Assembly: GCA_035575515.1 (NCBI GenBank)
Contig: DATLXU010000124.1
Coordinates: forward strand, 1-55,849
DNA: 55,849 bases
Direction of reading: 5' to 3'
Source: DATLXU01 sp035575515
GTDB taxonomy: Bacteria; Acidobacteriota; Blastocatellia; UBA7656
Of this stretch, positions 8,931-17,060 are shown one piece after another. The notes beneath the pieces are model-generated. The model made no database searches and was not told where the DNA came from. It saw only the letters and a program-made list of their open reading frames with translations. How positions within the stretch are numbered: the stretch's first letter is position 1; each line of letters starts with the position of its first letter. Position numbers and translations under genes: made by a program.

Positions 8931-9178
8931 AGATTGATCCTGTCAAGATGGTGGCCGCGCGAGGACTTTGAGATTTCCGCGCCAGCAAAGATCAATATAA
9001 CAGTTCAATCATGCGCCGTACAACCTTGCTGGCATGTCTAGAAACATACGAGAGAGCGACTGCGGCCATAGAGCGGTCTTGGATTGCGTATAGTCTATGG
9101 AGTACGGCGACTTGTCACCGCTTTGATATAGCAATCAAAAGCTGCGACCGTGAAGCAGCACTCCCAATCTGATTGTTC

Positions 9179-10234
9179 TCATCCATAAGATGCTCTGCCC
9201 GTAATGAGCCTGCCCATCTCTCTTTTGATTTGATATAGCGTCGAGCCTGAACGGCTCAACGCAAAGAAACCGATTGCCCACAGCGGCGCAGTCAACAACA
9301 CGAAGACTGCAACCGAAAAGGCCGCGGCCTGAGATTTTTCAATGCCGAATAGCGTCAATCCGACCACGCAGAAGAACTGATACGAGCCGACGTTGGCGGG
9401 CGCGTTCGGAATGGCTGTGCCGAGATGGACTATCAAGAACACTGCCGCGCCGATAAACAACGAAAGCCGCAAGCCGAACGCAACCATCACGAGCCAGAGC
9501 GAAACTGCTTGAAGCGCGAGATAAAAGAATGTCGCCACAAGCGCGATATAAAGCTGCCGCGACGCACCGATGCTTCGCAGCCCGCGCGACTGTTGCGCGA
9601 TGAATGTGACAACGAGGCGGAGCGGCTTCCACTTGAGGCGCGCTTTGCCGTGTGGACGTGAATCTTCGTTCTGCTTCTTGCGGAGGACGTAAATGAATCC
9701 GGCGAGAAGCATCAAGCTTAAAGCTGCAAAAACGTATCCGGCTTCGATTATCTCTTTCGGGAGCTTGATGAAAAGAGATGTGAGCGCGATGGCGAGCGCG
9801 AGCCAGATGCCGTCAAGCAATCGCTCGGCGATCATCGAAGGCAGTATGGCCGCAAGCTCGACGCCAGCCCATCGAGATGCGAGATACGCCCTGACCATTT
9901 CGCCCAGTCGCATTGGTAAGACTTCGTTTGCGAACAACCCGGCGTAGATCGCTTGAATTGCGAGCGGCAGCGACACGTCGCCAGCCGGGCGCAGGAGAAG
10001 CCGCCACCGCCATGCCTGGCAGACGTAGCTTGCGATGTCGCAGGCTACAGCGAGCGCGACCCACCACCAGTTGATTGCCGCAAAGCTCGCCGCGACTCTT
10101 GCAGGCTGAACGTCGTAGAAGACCCACGCGAGGCACGCAGCGGCGAGCAGGTATCCGGCAACCCGTTTGAACAGGCCCGCTGAAACTTCCGACTGCGGGG
10201 CCGCCTCGATTAATGCTGCGTCTTGTTGATCCAT
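9179..10234 (-). CDS. Lysylphosphatidylglycerol synthase TM-region (UPF0104/AglD-type) membrane protein
   Basis: The 351-residue protein has about eight hydrophobic segments, starting at about 25-45 (GYLLAAACLAWVFYDV), and matches the flippase-like transmembrane region of MprF (PF03706 family). Typical motifs are GLFANEVLPMRLGEMVRAYL and the C-terminal NAPANVGSYQFFCVVGL. It overlaps the upstream AcvB/VirJ-like gene by 25 bases, which in turn overlaps the MprF-catalytic-like gene. I infer that it supplies the lipid-flipping half of a separated MprF system. The family also includes proteins with unrelated roles, for example in glycolipid export. Confidence 0.85.
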   Translation of the reverse strand: MDQQDAALIEAAPQSEVSAGLFKRVAGYLLAAACLAWVFYDVQPARVAASFAAINWWWVALAVACDIASYVCQAWRWRLLLRPAGDVSLPLAIQAIYAGLFANEVLPMRLGEMVRAYLASRWAGVELAAILPSMIAERLLDGIWLALAIALTSLFIKLPKEIIEAGYVFAALSLMLLAGFIYVLRKKQNEDSRPHGKARLKWKPLRLVVTFIAQQSRGLRSIGASRQLYIALVATFFYLALQAVSLWLVMVAFGLRLSLFIGAAVFLIVHLGTAIPNAPANVGSYQFFCVVGLTLFGIEKSQAAAFSVAVFVLLTAPLWAIGFFALSRSGSTLYQIKREMGRLITGRASYG

Positions 10235-10995
10235 TCGAGTCCCTCGCGCAGCGTGCGATAAAACTGATCGCGGTTTCCGTCGAAGCGGTGATCGTCGGCC
10301 TGAATCAGCGCGAATCGCTTCGGCTGTTTCGCCTGATTGAATAGAGCCTTCGCTTCATCAGCCGGGACGTATTCGTCGCGCGCCGATTGAATCATCAAAA
10401 GCGGGAGCGGCGAGACTTTGGGCATGTAAGCGGAGCTATCGAATTTCGGTTCGTCCGGGTCCTTCTTCGTGATGTAGGTGAAATCGTCGCTCCACCGCCA
10501 GCCGAGCACGTTTGATTTGCCAAGCCCGAACGTCACGAGGCCGTTGAACGCTCTCTCTTTATCATCACCTGCCGCACCGAGCAGGGTTATCCCCGCGCCT
10601 TCCGACCAGCCGACGAGCGTAATCTTTTGAGAGGAGCCGCTCGTTATCCACCGGGCGATTTCTTTCATATCGCCCATCACGTCAGCCTCTTTGAGCGCGG
10701 CGCTTTTTCTTGTGAAGCTTTCGAGGTAAGTCTTTGTGTCGAGACCGTAAACATCGTAGCCCCACGAAGAGATTAACTCGGCAAGCGTGATTGCGAATCC
10801 TCGCCAGCCGCCGTCGCCGGGTGCGAACAAAACCGCACGACCCGTTCGCGGCTCTTTCGCGGGATAGTAATAAACATCCAGTTTGTGCCCGCGAATGACG
10901 GGCGCGTTTCTGCCGGGCGCGGGCTGTTCGGCGCGCAGTGTGACTGATGAAACGGCTATTAAAATTAAGGTTGTGAAAAATATTTTGAATCTCAT
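10210..10995 (-). CDS. AcvB/VirJ-like alpha/beta hydrolase, probable lysyl-PG hydrolase
   Basis: The protein has 261 residues with a signal peptide (about 1-22, ending TLRAEQ), so it acts in the periplasm. The nucleophile elbow is GWSEGAG, with Ser at about residue 139. The oxyanion region is FAPGDGGWRGFA, and the acid and base are probably in QSARDEYVPADEA and ADDHRFDGNRDQF. GDGGWR and GWSEGAG are typical of the AcvB/VirJ family, whose alphaproteobacterial AcvB removes lysine from lysyl-phosphatidylglycerol. Its start overlaps the stop of the MprF-like gene by four bases (ATGA) and its end overlaps the flippase-like gene, which supports a shared pathway. Activity here is inferred from family and context. 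Confidence 0.85.
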   Translation of the reverse strand: MRFKIFFTTLILIAVSSVTLRAEQPAPGRNAPVIRGHKLDVYYYPAKEPRTGRAVLFAPGDGGWRGFAITLAELISSWGYDVYGLDTKTYLESFTRKSAALKEADVMGDMKEIARWITSGSSQKITLVGWSEGAGITLLGAAGDDKERAFNGLVTFGLGKSNVLGWRWSDDFTYITKKDPDEPKFDSSAYMPKVSPLPLLMIQSARDEYVPADEAKALFNQAKQPKRFALIQADDHRFDGNRDQFYRTLREGLEWINKTQH

Positions 10996-12659
10996 GCTGC
11001 AACTCCTGCGTCGAGTTCAGGTTCAGCCTTGAACTGTGAAACGCGGCCAAGAGCAATCGCGAGTCCCGGCAGATCGAGCGCGCTGCGATAGATCAAATAG
11101 CGCGGCTCCCAGATTGTTGCAAACTTCGCTTTGTAGCGGCGCAGGCCGCTGAAGTTGAATATGAAATTGAGCCGCCGGAAAAACCGATGAACAGCCCGCT
11201 CTTCGAGCGCGGCTTCTTCGTCTTCTTGAAAACCGCTCATCGGAGCCATGCCGAGATTGAATCGCTCGTAGCCTCTGGCCCTGCTTAATTGAAACAGCTT
11301 CACAAATAGAAAATCCATCACGCCTGCGGGCGCATCCGTGCGGTATCGCATCAGGTCAATCGTCGCTTCTCCCGCTCGACAAGACGGGATAATATTGACG
11401 AATGCAAGCACGCAACCATTCTTATCTTCGACCGCAACAACTGGAGTTGAGCGGATATAACCGGCGTCGAATGCTCCGAGCGTGAAGCGGCGTTCGCGGC
11501 GGCCCGGTATCTTGAGCCATTCGTCTGATACCGCCTTCAACTCAAGCAAAATATATTTCTCGATAGGCGGATGATGCTCGACCATGCGGCAACCTGACTT
11601 TTCGAGATGGTTCACGCAATGACGAATCTTCTTCATGGACTTCCCTTCGAGGCTGAAGCGGTTGAGGTCAACTATCGCGTCGTCACCGATCTTCAGTTTC
11701 TTGAAGCCCGCCCGCCTGTAGATGGCGAGAAAGTCGGGCAGCGTTTGATGAAAAGCAACCGTCCAGCCATGCTGATCGCAGAAGGCTTTGAACGCGCGAA
11801 CAATCTCTTCGATCTCGTCTTCGGGACCAACGGGGTCGCCAAGCGCGATGACCGTGTGATTGGTCGTCGCGTAGGCGATGAACGCGCGGCCAGAGGGCGA
11901 AAAGAAATATGATTTGTCCGGCCACAGCTTGAAATAATCGAGCGCCGAGCGCCCATGACGGGCGAGTATCTCTGCCGTGCGGGCGCGCTCGTGCGGCAAC
12001 CTTTCCAGTTGATAAAGCGCCGGGCGAAAGAGCGCGAAGATCGAATAGCCGATGGCGCTCGCGGTCATCAGGTAGAGCGAATTGATGAACCACTGAGCAT
12101 AGCGCGTATAAGGCGTTATCTGCGGATCGCCCGCAAGCGATATGAAAAGCAGCGTGCGGCGCACCGAGTCCGCGATGGTGAAGTTGATGCCAAACTCGCG
12201 GCTGTCCAAAAGCCAGAAGCCAAAGACTCCATAGCAGAGCGCGACGCCCGCAGCAATCGCTGCGCGCAGCAGGGCAGAGCGAAAATTCGGGACTCCGCTT
12301 TTCACCGTGAACGCTTTTCTGCCTAGCAGCAGGACGAAGACTAAGACGAGCGAGAATATGGCTTCCTCGTAATCGAGTCCTTTCGTCAGGTGAAAGACGA
12401 CCGACGAAACGGCCAGCAGCAGAACCAGCCGGTATGCGCGCTTCTTTCGCTTGTAGATGTTTATCGAAGAGATGACGAGCGCAAAACCTATCAGGAGCGT
12501 GAAGAAGCGGGACAGGTGAATGAACTCAAGCGGAAAGCTTTCTTTGAGCAGGCGGCGACGCTCCGGGAGACTTGGGCCGATGACCGACAGAAGGTTTACG
12601 ACCCCGCTCCCCAGAGTTACCAGCGCAGCTACGCACACGCATACGGTTCGCTTCCTCAT
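10992..12659 (-). CDS. Phosphatidylglycerol lysyltransferase, MprF catalytic type (DUF2156)
   Basis: The 555-residue protein has about seven hydrophobic segments in its first 215 residues. These are followed by the DUF2156 double-GNAT catalytic domain of MprF (about 220-535), seen in YFFSPSGRAFIAY, VIALGDPVGPEDE, FHQTLPDFLAIYRRAGF, LNRFSLEGKSMKKIRH and GFQEDEEAALEER. MprF uses aminoacyl-tRNA to add lysine or another amino acid to phosphatidylglycerol, lowering surface negative charge and giving resistance to cationic peptides. The protein is shorter than full MprF (about 840 residues): it has the catalytic part with a reduced membrane part, while a flippase-like domain is encoded separately two genes downstream. 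First gene of the operon. Confidence 0.87.
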   Translation of the reverse strand: MRKRTVCVCVAALVTLGSGVVNLLSVIGPSLPERRRLLKESFPLEFIHLSRFFTLLIGFALVISSINIYKRKKRAYRLVLLLAVSSVVFHLTKGLDYEEAIFSLVLVFVLLLGRKAFTVKSGVPNFRSALLRAAIAAGVALCYGVFGFWLLDSREFGINFTIADSVRRTLLFISLAGDPQITPYTRYAQWFINSLYLMTASAIGYSIFALFRPALYQLERLPHERARTAEILARHGRSALDYFKLWPDKSYFFSPSGRAFIAYATTNHTVIALGDPVGPEDEIEEIVRAFKAFCDQHGWTVAFHQTLPDFLAIYRRAGFKKLKIGDDAIVDLNRFSLEGKSMKKIRHCVNHLEKSGCRMVEHHPPIEKYILLELKAVSDEWLKIPGRRERRFTLGAFDAGYIRSTPVVAVEDKNGCVLAFVNIIPSCRAGEATIDLMRYRTDAPAGVMDFLFVKLFQLSRARGYERFNLGMAPMSGFQEDEEAALEERAVHRFFRRLNFIFNFSGLRRYKAKFATIWEPRYLIYRSALDLPGLAIALGRVSQFKAEPELDAGVAA

Positions 12660-12730
12660 GCTTTAATGATGCGCAATCAGCCTGGAGCCTCTGCGGGGTC
12701 AAGAGGCTGCGGTTCGCGCGAACGATCTGA

Positions 12731-13117
12731 TTACTCCGAGCCAGGTCGAGTTGAAGAAGCCAGTTCGATTCGGCGCGCCCAGTTGCGCCCGCCTCTTTCG
12801 GTGTAGCGCACTCTGGCCGCCTTGCCTGATTTTATAGCCGAAGGCTGAACGTGCTGCCCCTCCTCGACTATTGCGGTCCTTTCATCGAAGGCCAGTGTCA
12901 CCTGCTGGCCATCGCCGACCAGCGTCAGCGTATTAGCCTGCTCATCAACGTCGCCGATCTCGCCTTCGATAGTTTGCATCTCAACGTTATCTGTTCGGTG
13001 AATGCCGCTCTGCTGCGAGGGGCGGCTGAGGCTGCCGAGGCGCAACTTGTACAACAGCAGGCTTGCTATGGCAAAAGCCACGAGGATGATGATGATAATT
13101 CTCGCCAGCTTGTTCAT
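12731..13117 (-). CDS. Small membrane-anchored protein with a DUF5666-like beta domain
   Basis: The 128-residue protein begins with one membrane segment (ARIIIIILVAFAIASLLLY) and is probably anchored with its domain in the periplasm. Residues about 45-118 form a beta-rich module (IEGEIGDVDEQANTLTLVGD, VTLAFDERTAIVEEGQ, KSGKAARVRYTERGG) that resembles OB-like DUF5666 domains. Function is unknown. It precedes the MprF-like operon on the same strand with about 70 bases between them, so it might be co-transcribed. Confidence 0.65.
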   Translation of the reverse strand: MNKLARIIIIILVAFAIASLLLYKLRLGSLSRPSQQSGIHRTDNVEMQTIEGEIGDVDEQANTLTLVGDGQQVTLAFDERTAIVEEGQHVQPSAIKSGKAARVRYTERGGRNWARRIELASSTRPGSE

Positions 13118-13217
13118 AACTCATCCCTTGTGAATCCTGCCTGACAAAATTTGAGCGGGCCAGCACGTCAGCGCCAGCCCGCTCCGAGTGTTCGTTGCGT
13201 GATATTGCAGGGTGACG

Positions 13218-13409
13218 TTACTTCGTGGTCGTCTTCTTGGTCGTCGTGTGCCTGCGATGATGTCGCTTGCTGTGCTTCTTCATCTTCGACCCGGAAGTCG
13301 CAGCGGGCTTGCTCGAAGTCTTCGATGTGTCTCCGCTCTGCGACGCAAACGCAGACGAAGCAGCCAGAGCCAATGCTAATACGCTAGAGATAATAAACTT
13401 CTTCATCAC
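13218..13409 (-). CDS. Small secreted basic protein
   Basis: The product has 63 residues. It has a clear signal peptide (FIISSVLALALAASSAFA) and a mature part of about 40 residues made almost only of Ser, Thr, Lys, His and Arg (KMKKHSKRHHRR, then TTTKKTTTK). A GGAGGAC ribosome site precedes the start; translation may begin at either of two adjacent ATGs. The family is not recognised. A His/Lys-rich secreted peptide could bind metal, nucleic acid or acidic envelope polymers, but that is speculation. Confidence 0.65.
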   Translation of the reverse strand: MMKKFIISSVLALALAASSAFASQSGDTSKTSSKPAATSGSKMKKHSKRHHRRHTTTKKTTTK

Positions 13410-13649
13410 TGTCCTCCATGAAGGTTTTGAATTAGCGCCGACTCGATAACGCGGTGCTGCCCGCGAACCTTGTCAAGCAAATCGCTCTTTGATTGAGCAA
13501 CGAGCGTGCCTTAACTTTCGCGTGCTGCGCGCGATGATTAATTCAAGAATAGAACGTGTTTAATTGAAGCTATAGCGTTGATGAGCCTTCGATTGAAGCG
13601 GATTCCGTGTGGCTCTTTTGTTAGTCGAAGCAAAACGGCCACAACTTTT

Positions 13650-13752
13650 GAAGGATGAAGGATGAGGGGTGAAGGATGAAAAGGATTTCAAATCCGAATC
13701 TCAAATTCGAAATGCGTAAATCTCGCATTCTTTTTCATCCTTCATCCTTTCA
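13650..13752. repeat. Inverted repeat R4 in the 3' region of a sigma-54 regulator gene
   Basis: The left arm carries three AAGGATGA-type words and the right arm is TTTTTCATCCTTCATCC. The right arm runs directly into the stop codon of the gene at 13750. The spacer (GATTTCAAATCCGAATCTC and on) resembles the spacer of R7 at 40930-41087. The rest of the interval 13410-13649 shows no gene. Confidence 0.8.
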
Positions 13753-15120
13753 TTCGCCCGTCTCTTTGAGATTGACTCCGAAGCGTTCGGCCATTCGATA
13801 GAGCGTGCGGCGGTCAATGCCCATCACTTCTGCGGCGCGTGTGCGGCTCCCCCCCACCTGCTGCAAGACGTGAATCAAGTACCTCCGCTCCAGTTCGTCG
13901 AGCGAGGGCAGGTCATCGAATAAAGACTGAATGCGGCTTGCAGCTTCGCGGCTGTGGCTCTGCCTGCGAATCTTTTCGGGCAGATCGTCCGGCGTTATCA
14001 CGGTCCCGCGTGCGTACAGCGCCGCGTGCTCAATCGTGTTTTCAAGCTCGCGCACGTTGCCGGGCCAGTCGTACTGGCCGAGCATCGCAAGCGCCTCTTC
14101 TGAAATTGTTGTAGCTTTCGCGCCCGCATCTCTGGCGCGCTTGAGCGCGTGAGCCGCCAATAGCGGAATATCTTCGGCGCGCTCGCGCAGCGCAGGCACG
14201 CGCAATGTAACGACGCTCAGGCGATAATAAAGGTCTTCACGGAATCGGCCCTCTTTCACTTCGCGCTCAAGGTTGCGGTTCGTGGCGGCAAGCACCCGCA
14301 CGTCAACGCGAACCGGGCGCGCGCTCCCCACCCGGCGCACTTCGCTCTCTTGCAACACGCGAAGCAGCTTCACCTGAAGCGCGAGGCTCGTTTCGCCTAT
14401 CTCGTCTAACAGAATCGTGCCGCCGTTTGCCTCTTCAAACAGCCCGCGCTTGTCCGTGACCGCGCCCGTGAAGCTCCCTTTAACGTGGCCGAATAATTCT
14501 GATTCGAGCAGCGTCTCGGTTATCGCGCCGCAATTGATCGCGACGAACGGACCTGCGGCGCGCGGGCTGTTGCGATGAATCGCTCGCGCGACCAATTCTT
14601 TTCCCGTTCCGGATTCGCCCGTTATCAACACAGTCGAGCGCGACGGCGCAACTAACGCAATCTCCTTATAGACTTCGATCATCTTCGGGCTGTGGCCGAC
14701 AAGGCCCGACGCTTCGCCATGCTCTTTCAATAGCACAGCCGCGGGCGCTTCGGTCTCGCGCCCCTTGAGAGCGCGCCGCGCCGTCGCGATGACTTCGTTC
14801 ACGTTGAACGGCTTGCTGACGTAATCGAACGCGCCTTCGCGCAAGGCTTCGACCGCCGTTTCGAGCGTGCCGAATCCGCTGATTAGTATGACTTCCGAAT
14901 CTTTCGTGATGCGCTTGAACTCTTTGAGCAGCGTGACGCCGTTCACTCGCCCGCCGAGATTAATGTCGCTCACGATCAAATCGAAATGATCGCCCTCGAT
15001 CGCTGCAAGCGCAGCTTCTGCCGTCTGGCTCGACCGGACGCTCCAGCCTTCCTCTGAAAAAATCTCCGCGAGGAAATTGCACGTCTCAAGGTCATCGTCA
15101 ATGACAAGTATCTTCTTCAT
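13750..15120 (-). CDS. Sigma-54-dependent response regulator (NtrC family)
   Basis: The 456-residue protein has a receiver domain (1-120, MKKILVIDDDLETCNF with the phospho-acceptor Asp in DLIVSDINLGG). The sigma-54 AAA+ domain (about 143-370) has Walker A GESGTGKELVARAI, the loop GSFTGAVTDKRG and GGTILLDEIGE. A Fis-type helix-turn-helix lies at the end (GGSRTRAAEVMGIDRRTLYRM). It activates sigma-54 promoters when phosphorylated by its partner. The sensor gene is directly upstream and overlaps by four bases (ATGA), so the two form a pair. The sigma-54 contact loop is GSFTGA rather than the consensus GAFTGA. The target genes are unknown. Confidence 0.93.
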   Translation of the reverse strand: MKKILVIDDDLETCNFLAEIFSEEGWSVRSSQTAEAALAAIEGDHFDLIVSDINLGGRVNGVTLLKEFKRITKDSEVILISGFGTLETAVEALREGAFDYVSKPFNVNEVIATARRALKGRETEAPAAVLLKEHGEASGLVGHSPKMIEVYKEIALVAPSRSTVLITGESGTGKELVARAIHRNSPRAAGPFVAINCGAITETLLESELFGHVKGSFTGAVTDKRGLFEEANGGTILLDEIGETSLALQVKLLRVLQESEVRRVGSARPVRVDVRVLAATNRNLEREVKEGRFREDLYYRLSVVTLRVPALRERAEDIPLLAAHALKRARDAGAKATTISEEALAMLGQYDWPGNVRELENTIEHAALYARGTVITPDDLPEKIRRQSHSREAASRIQSLFDDLPSLDELERRYLIHVLQQVGGSRTRAAEVMGIDRRTLYRMAERFGVNLKETGE

Positions 15121-16820
15121 TCCTTCACCACCGCCGGGTCTTCGACTGAAAGCTCGACCTGCTCGCCCGCTTCAACTTCGGTTTCCGCTAAAGGCAATCG
15201 AATGCGAAACGTCGACCCGTGACCCGGCTCGCTACGGACTTCGATTTCGCCGTCGTGCTCAGAAATTATCTGCTTGACGATAGTCAGGCCAAGCCCCGTT
15301 CCCCTGCCGCGCTTTGTAGAAAACATCGGCTCGAATATCAAATCAATATGATCTTCGGCGATGCCCTCGCCGCTGTCGGTCAATTCGATCACGGCTGAAT
15401 CCGTATCGCGCGTCGTGCGGACTTGAAGCAAGCCGCCGCCGGGCATCGCATCGAGGCTGTTGTTGATCAGGTTGATGAAGACCTGCTGCAACTGTTCCGC
15501 GTCGGCTCTTACAGGCGCAAGCTCGTCGCTCATCTCTGTTTGAAGCTCGACAGCGCGCGCGACGAGCGTCGGCTGAGTCGCGTCGAGTATCTCGGCGAGC
15601 AGCGAATTTATATCAATCAACTCAAGCTGCGGCTTCGGGCGGCGAGTCGAATCGAGCATCGAGCGAACGATGTGGGTGATTCTTTCAATCTGCTCGGCTA
15701 TGATGTCGAGCCGCTTGATTACTCGCTCATCGTTTGCCCGCGCGCGAAGCAGTTGAACGTGGCCCGAAATCAGGTTGAGCGGCGTTCCGACTTCGTGCGC
15801 GAACTGCGCGGCGAGCTGGCCCGCTGCGGCCAATCGCTCAAGCTGAGTCAGTTGCCGCTGCATCTCGAACAATCTCAGGTTTGCGTCTTCGAGTTGCTCT
15901 TTGCGGTTAGCGATTTCAGTCGTAGCCTCGCGCACGCGGTCTTCGAGCCGCCGCTGCTCAAGATTAAGCTGCTCGGTCATCTGTCGAATACGGCCAAGCA
16001 TCCGATTGAATCGCGTCGTCAATAATCCAATCTCGTCCGGCGCGCTTGGCTCGACTTCGACAGCGAGATTTCCCGCTTCGGCTTTCGACATTGCGGCCAG
16101 CAGATCATCAATAGGCTTATAGACGATGTGGCGGAAGAGAAAATAAGTCATCAACGTGATTGCGATAATCGCAAGCAGCATCAGCGGCCACATCAACCGT
16201 CGCAGCGCGGCGGCGGAGCTTTGCGTTTCGTCGAAGCCGAGCAAGACGCTGACGGTTCCGAAATGAGCCGAGCCTGTGTCTTCGACGACATTGATGCCAG
16301 CGCGGGCGGTGATGAATCGGTTCTGCCCCTGTTCACGAACAACTATCGGTTTTGCCGTGTCAAATTTTTCAGTTGCGTCTTGTTCATCGCTTGCGGGCAG
16401 AGGCGGCGCATCAACAGGCATTCTGACCGTCTCTTTCCACGCGTGAGGCGCAGTCTTTTGAAAAATGTGAACTTCCTTTAGCTGCGGGTTCGTTTGAAAT
16501 ATCGTGTCTTGAATCTGCTCTTCGACTTCGGTCCAATCCGGTATGGTCGTAGCTTCTGATTCTTCGGTCACATGACGGCGACCGCGCTGCCGCTGGTTGC
16601 GGATTCTCTGTCGCTTGATGTGATGCTCGACCGTATCCGAGATGCGCGTGGCGAGCAGTTGCGCCTGCTGCTGCTCCTGCTGGTCGCTCAAGCGAGTGAT
16701 TGCAAGGTCTGAAAAATATGCCATCACCGCAAAGACCGCGACCAGCACGGCTGACGTAAGGATTGTAGTCCTCGTGTGCAGCTTGAGCGGGGCGAATCTG
16801 AGCCAGCGTCTTGTCTCCAT
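15117..16820 (-). CDS. Membrane sensor histidine kinase with HAMP domain
   Basis: The 567-residue protein has a first membrane segment at about 17-38 and a periplasmic sensor region of about 145 residues with charged, low-complexity parts. The second membrane segment (LMWPLMLLAIIAITLMTYFLF, near 190-210) is followed by a HAMP domain (KPIDDLLAAMSKAEAGN). A coiled coil leads to HisKA with the phosphorylated His in AAQFAHEVGTPLNLI, and HATPase_c has INNSLDAMPGG, DSGEGI and GRGTGLGLTIV. It phosphorylates the adjacent NtrC-type regulator. The signal is unknown; the sensor region shows no heme or cofactor motif. Confidence 0.92.
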   Translation of the reverse strand: METRRWLRFAPLKLHTRTTILTSAVLVAVFAVMAYFSDLAITRLSDQQEQQQAQLLATRISDTVEHHIKRQRIRNQRQRGRRHVTEESEATTIPDWTEVEEQIQDTIFQTNPQLKEVHIFQKTAPHAWKETVRMPVDAPPLPASDEQDATEKFDTAKPIVVREQGQNRFITARAGINVVEDTGSAHFGTVSVLLGFDETQSSAAALRRLMWPLMLLAIIAITLMTYFLFRHIVYKPIDDLLAAMSKAEAGNLAVEVEPSAPDEIGLLTTRFNRMLGRIRQMTEQLNLEQRRLEDRVREATTEIANRKEQLEDANLRLFEMQRQLTQLERLAAAGQLAAQFAHEVGTPLNLISGHVQLLRARANDERVIKRLDIIAEQIERITHIVRSMLDSTRRPKPQLELIDINSLLAEILDATQPTLVARAVELQTEMSDELAPVRADAEQLQQVFINLINNSLDAMPGGGLLQVRTTRDTDSAVIELTDSGEGIAEDHIDLIFEPMFSTKRGRGTGLGLTIVKQIISEHDGEIEVRSEPGHGSTFRIRLPLAETEVEAGEQVELSVEDPAVVKE

Positions 16821-16963
16821 GAGTGCGGCCTATCTGCGGGCGACAGTTATAACAATTGAATTATACGCGCGAAGGTTGGCGAGAACGCAACAAAAATAGA
16901 AGAGGGCAGACTGGCCTTCGCAGTTGACACTGCAACTTGCGCCAACGGACAATTACTAATGCT

Positions 16964-17043
16964 AGATGGCAGATGTTAGATGATAGAGGGCAGCAGAAGC
17001 AGCCTGCTTGAACGCTCGTCCCATCATCTAACATCTGCCATCT
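16964..17043. repeat. Inverted repeat R5 with perfect 21-bp arms
   Basis: AGATGGCAGATGTTAGATGA plus one T at 16964-16984 is repeated exactly as its reverse complement at 17023-17043, with a 38-base spacer. The arms are iterations of AGATG-like words. It lies just before the start of the TPR gene, in its leader, and could fold into a strong hairpin there. Confidence 0.85.
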
Positions 17044-17060
17044 ACTATCTTATGTTGCCT

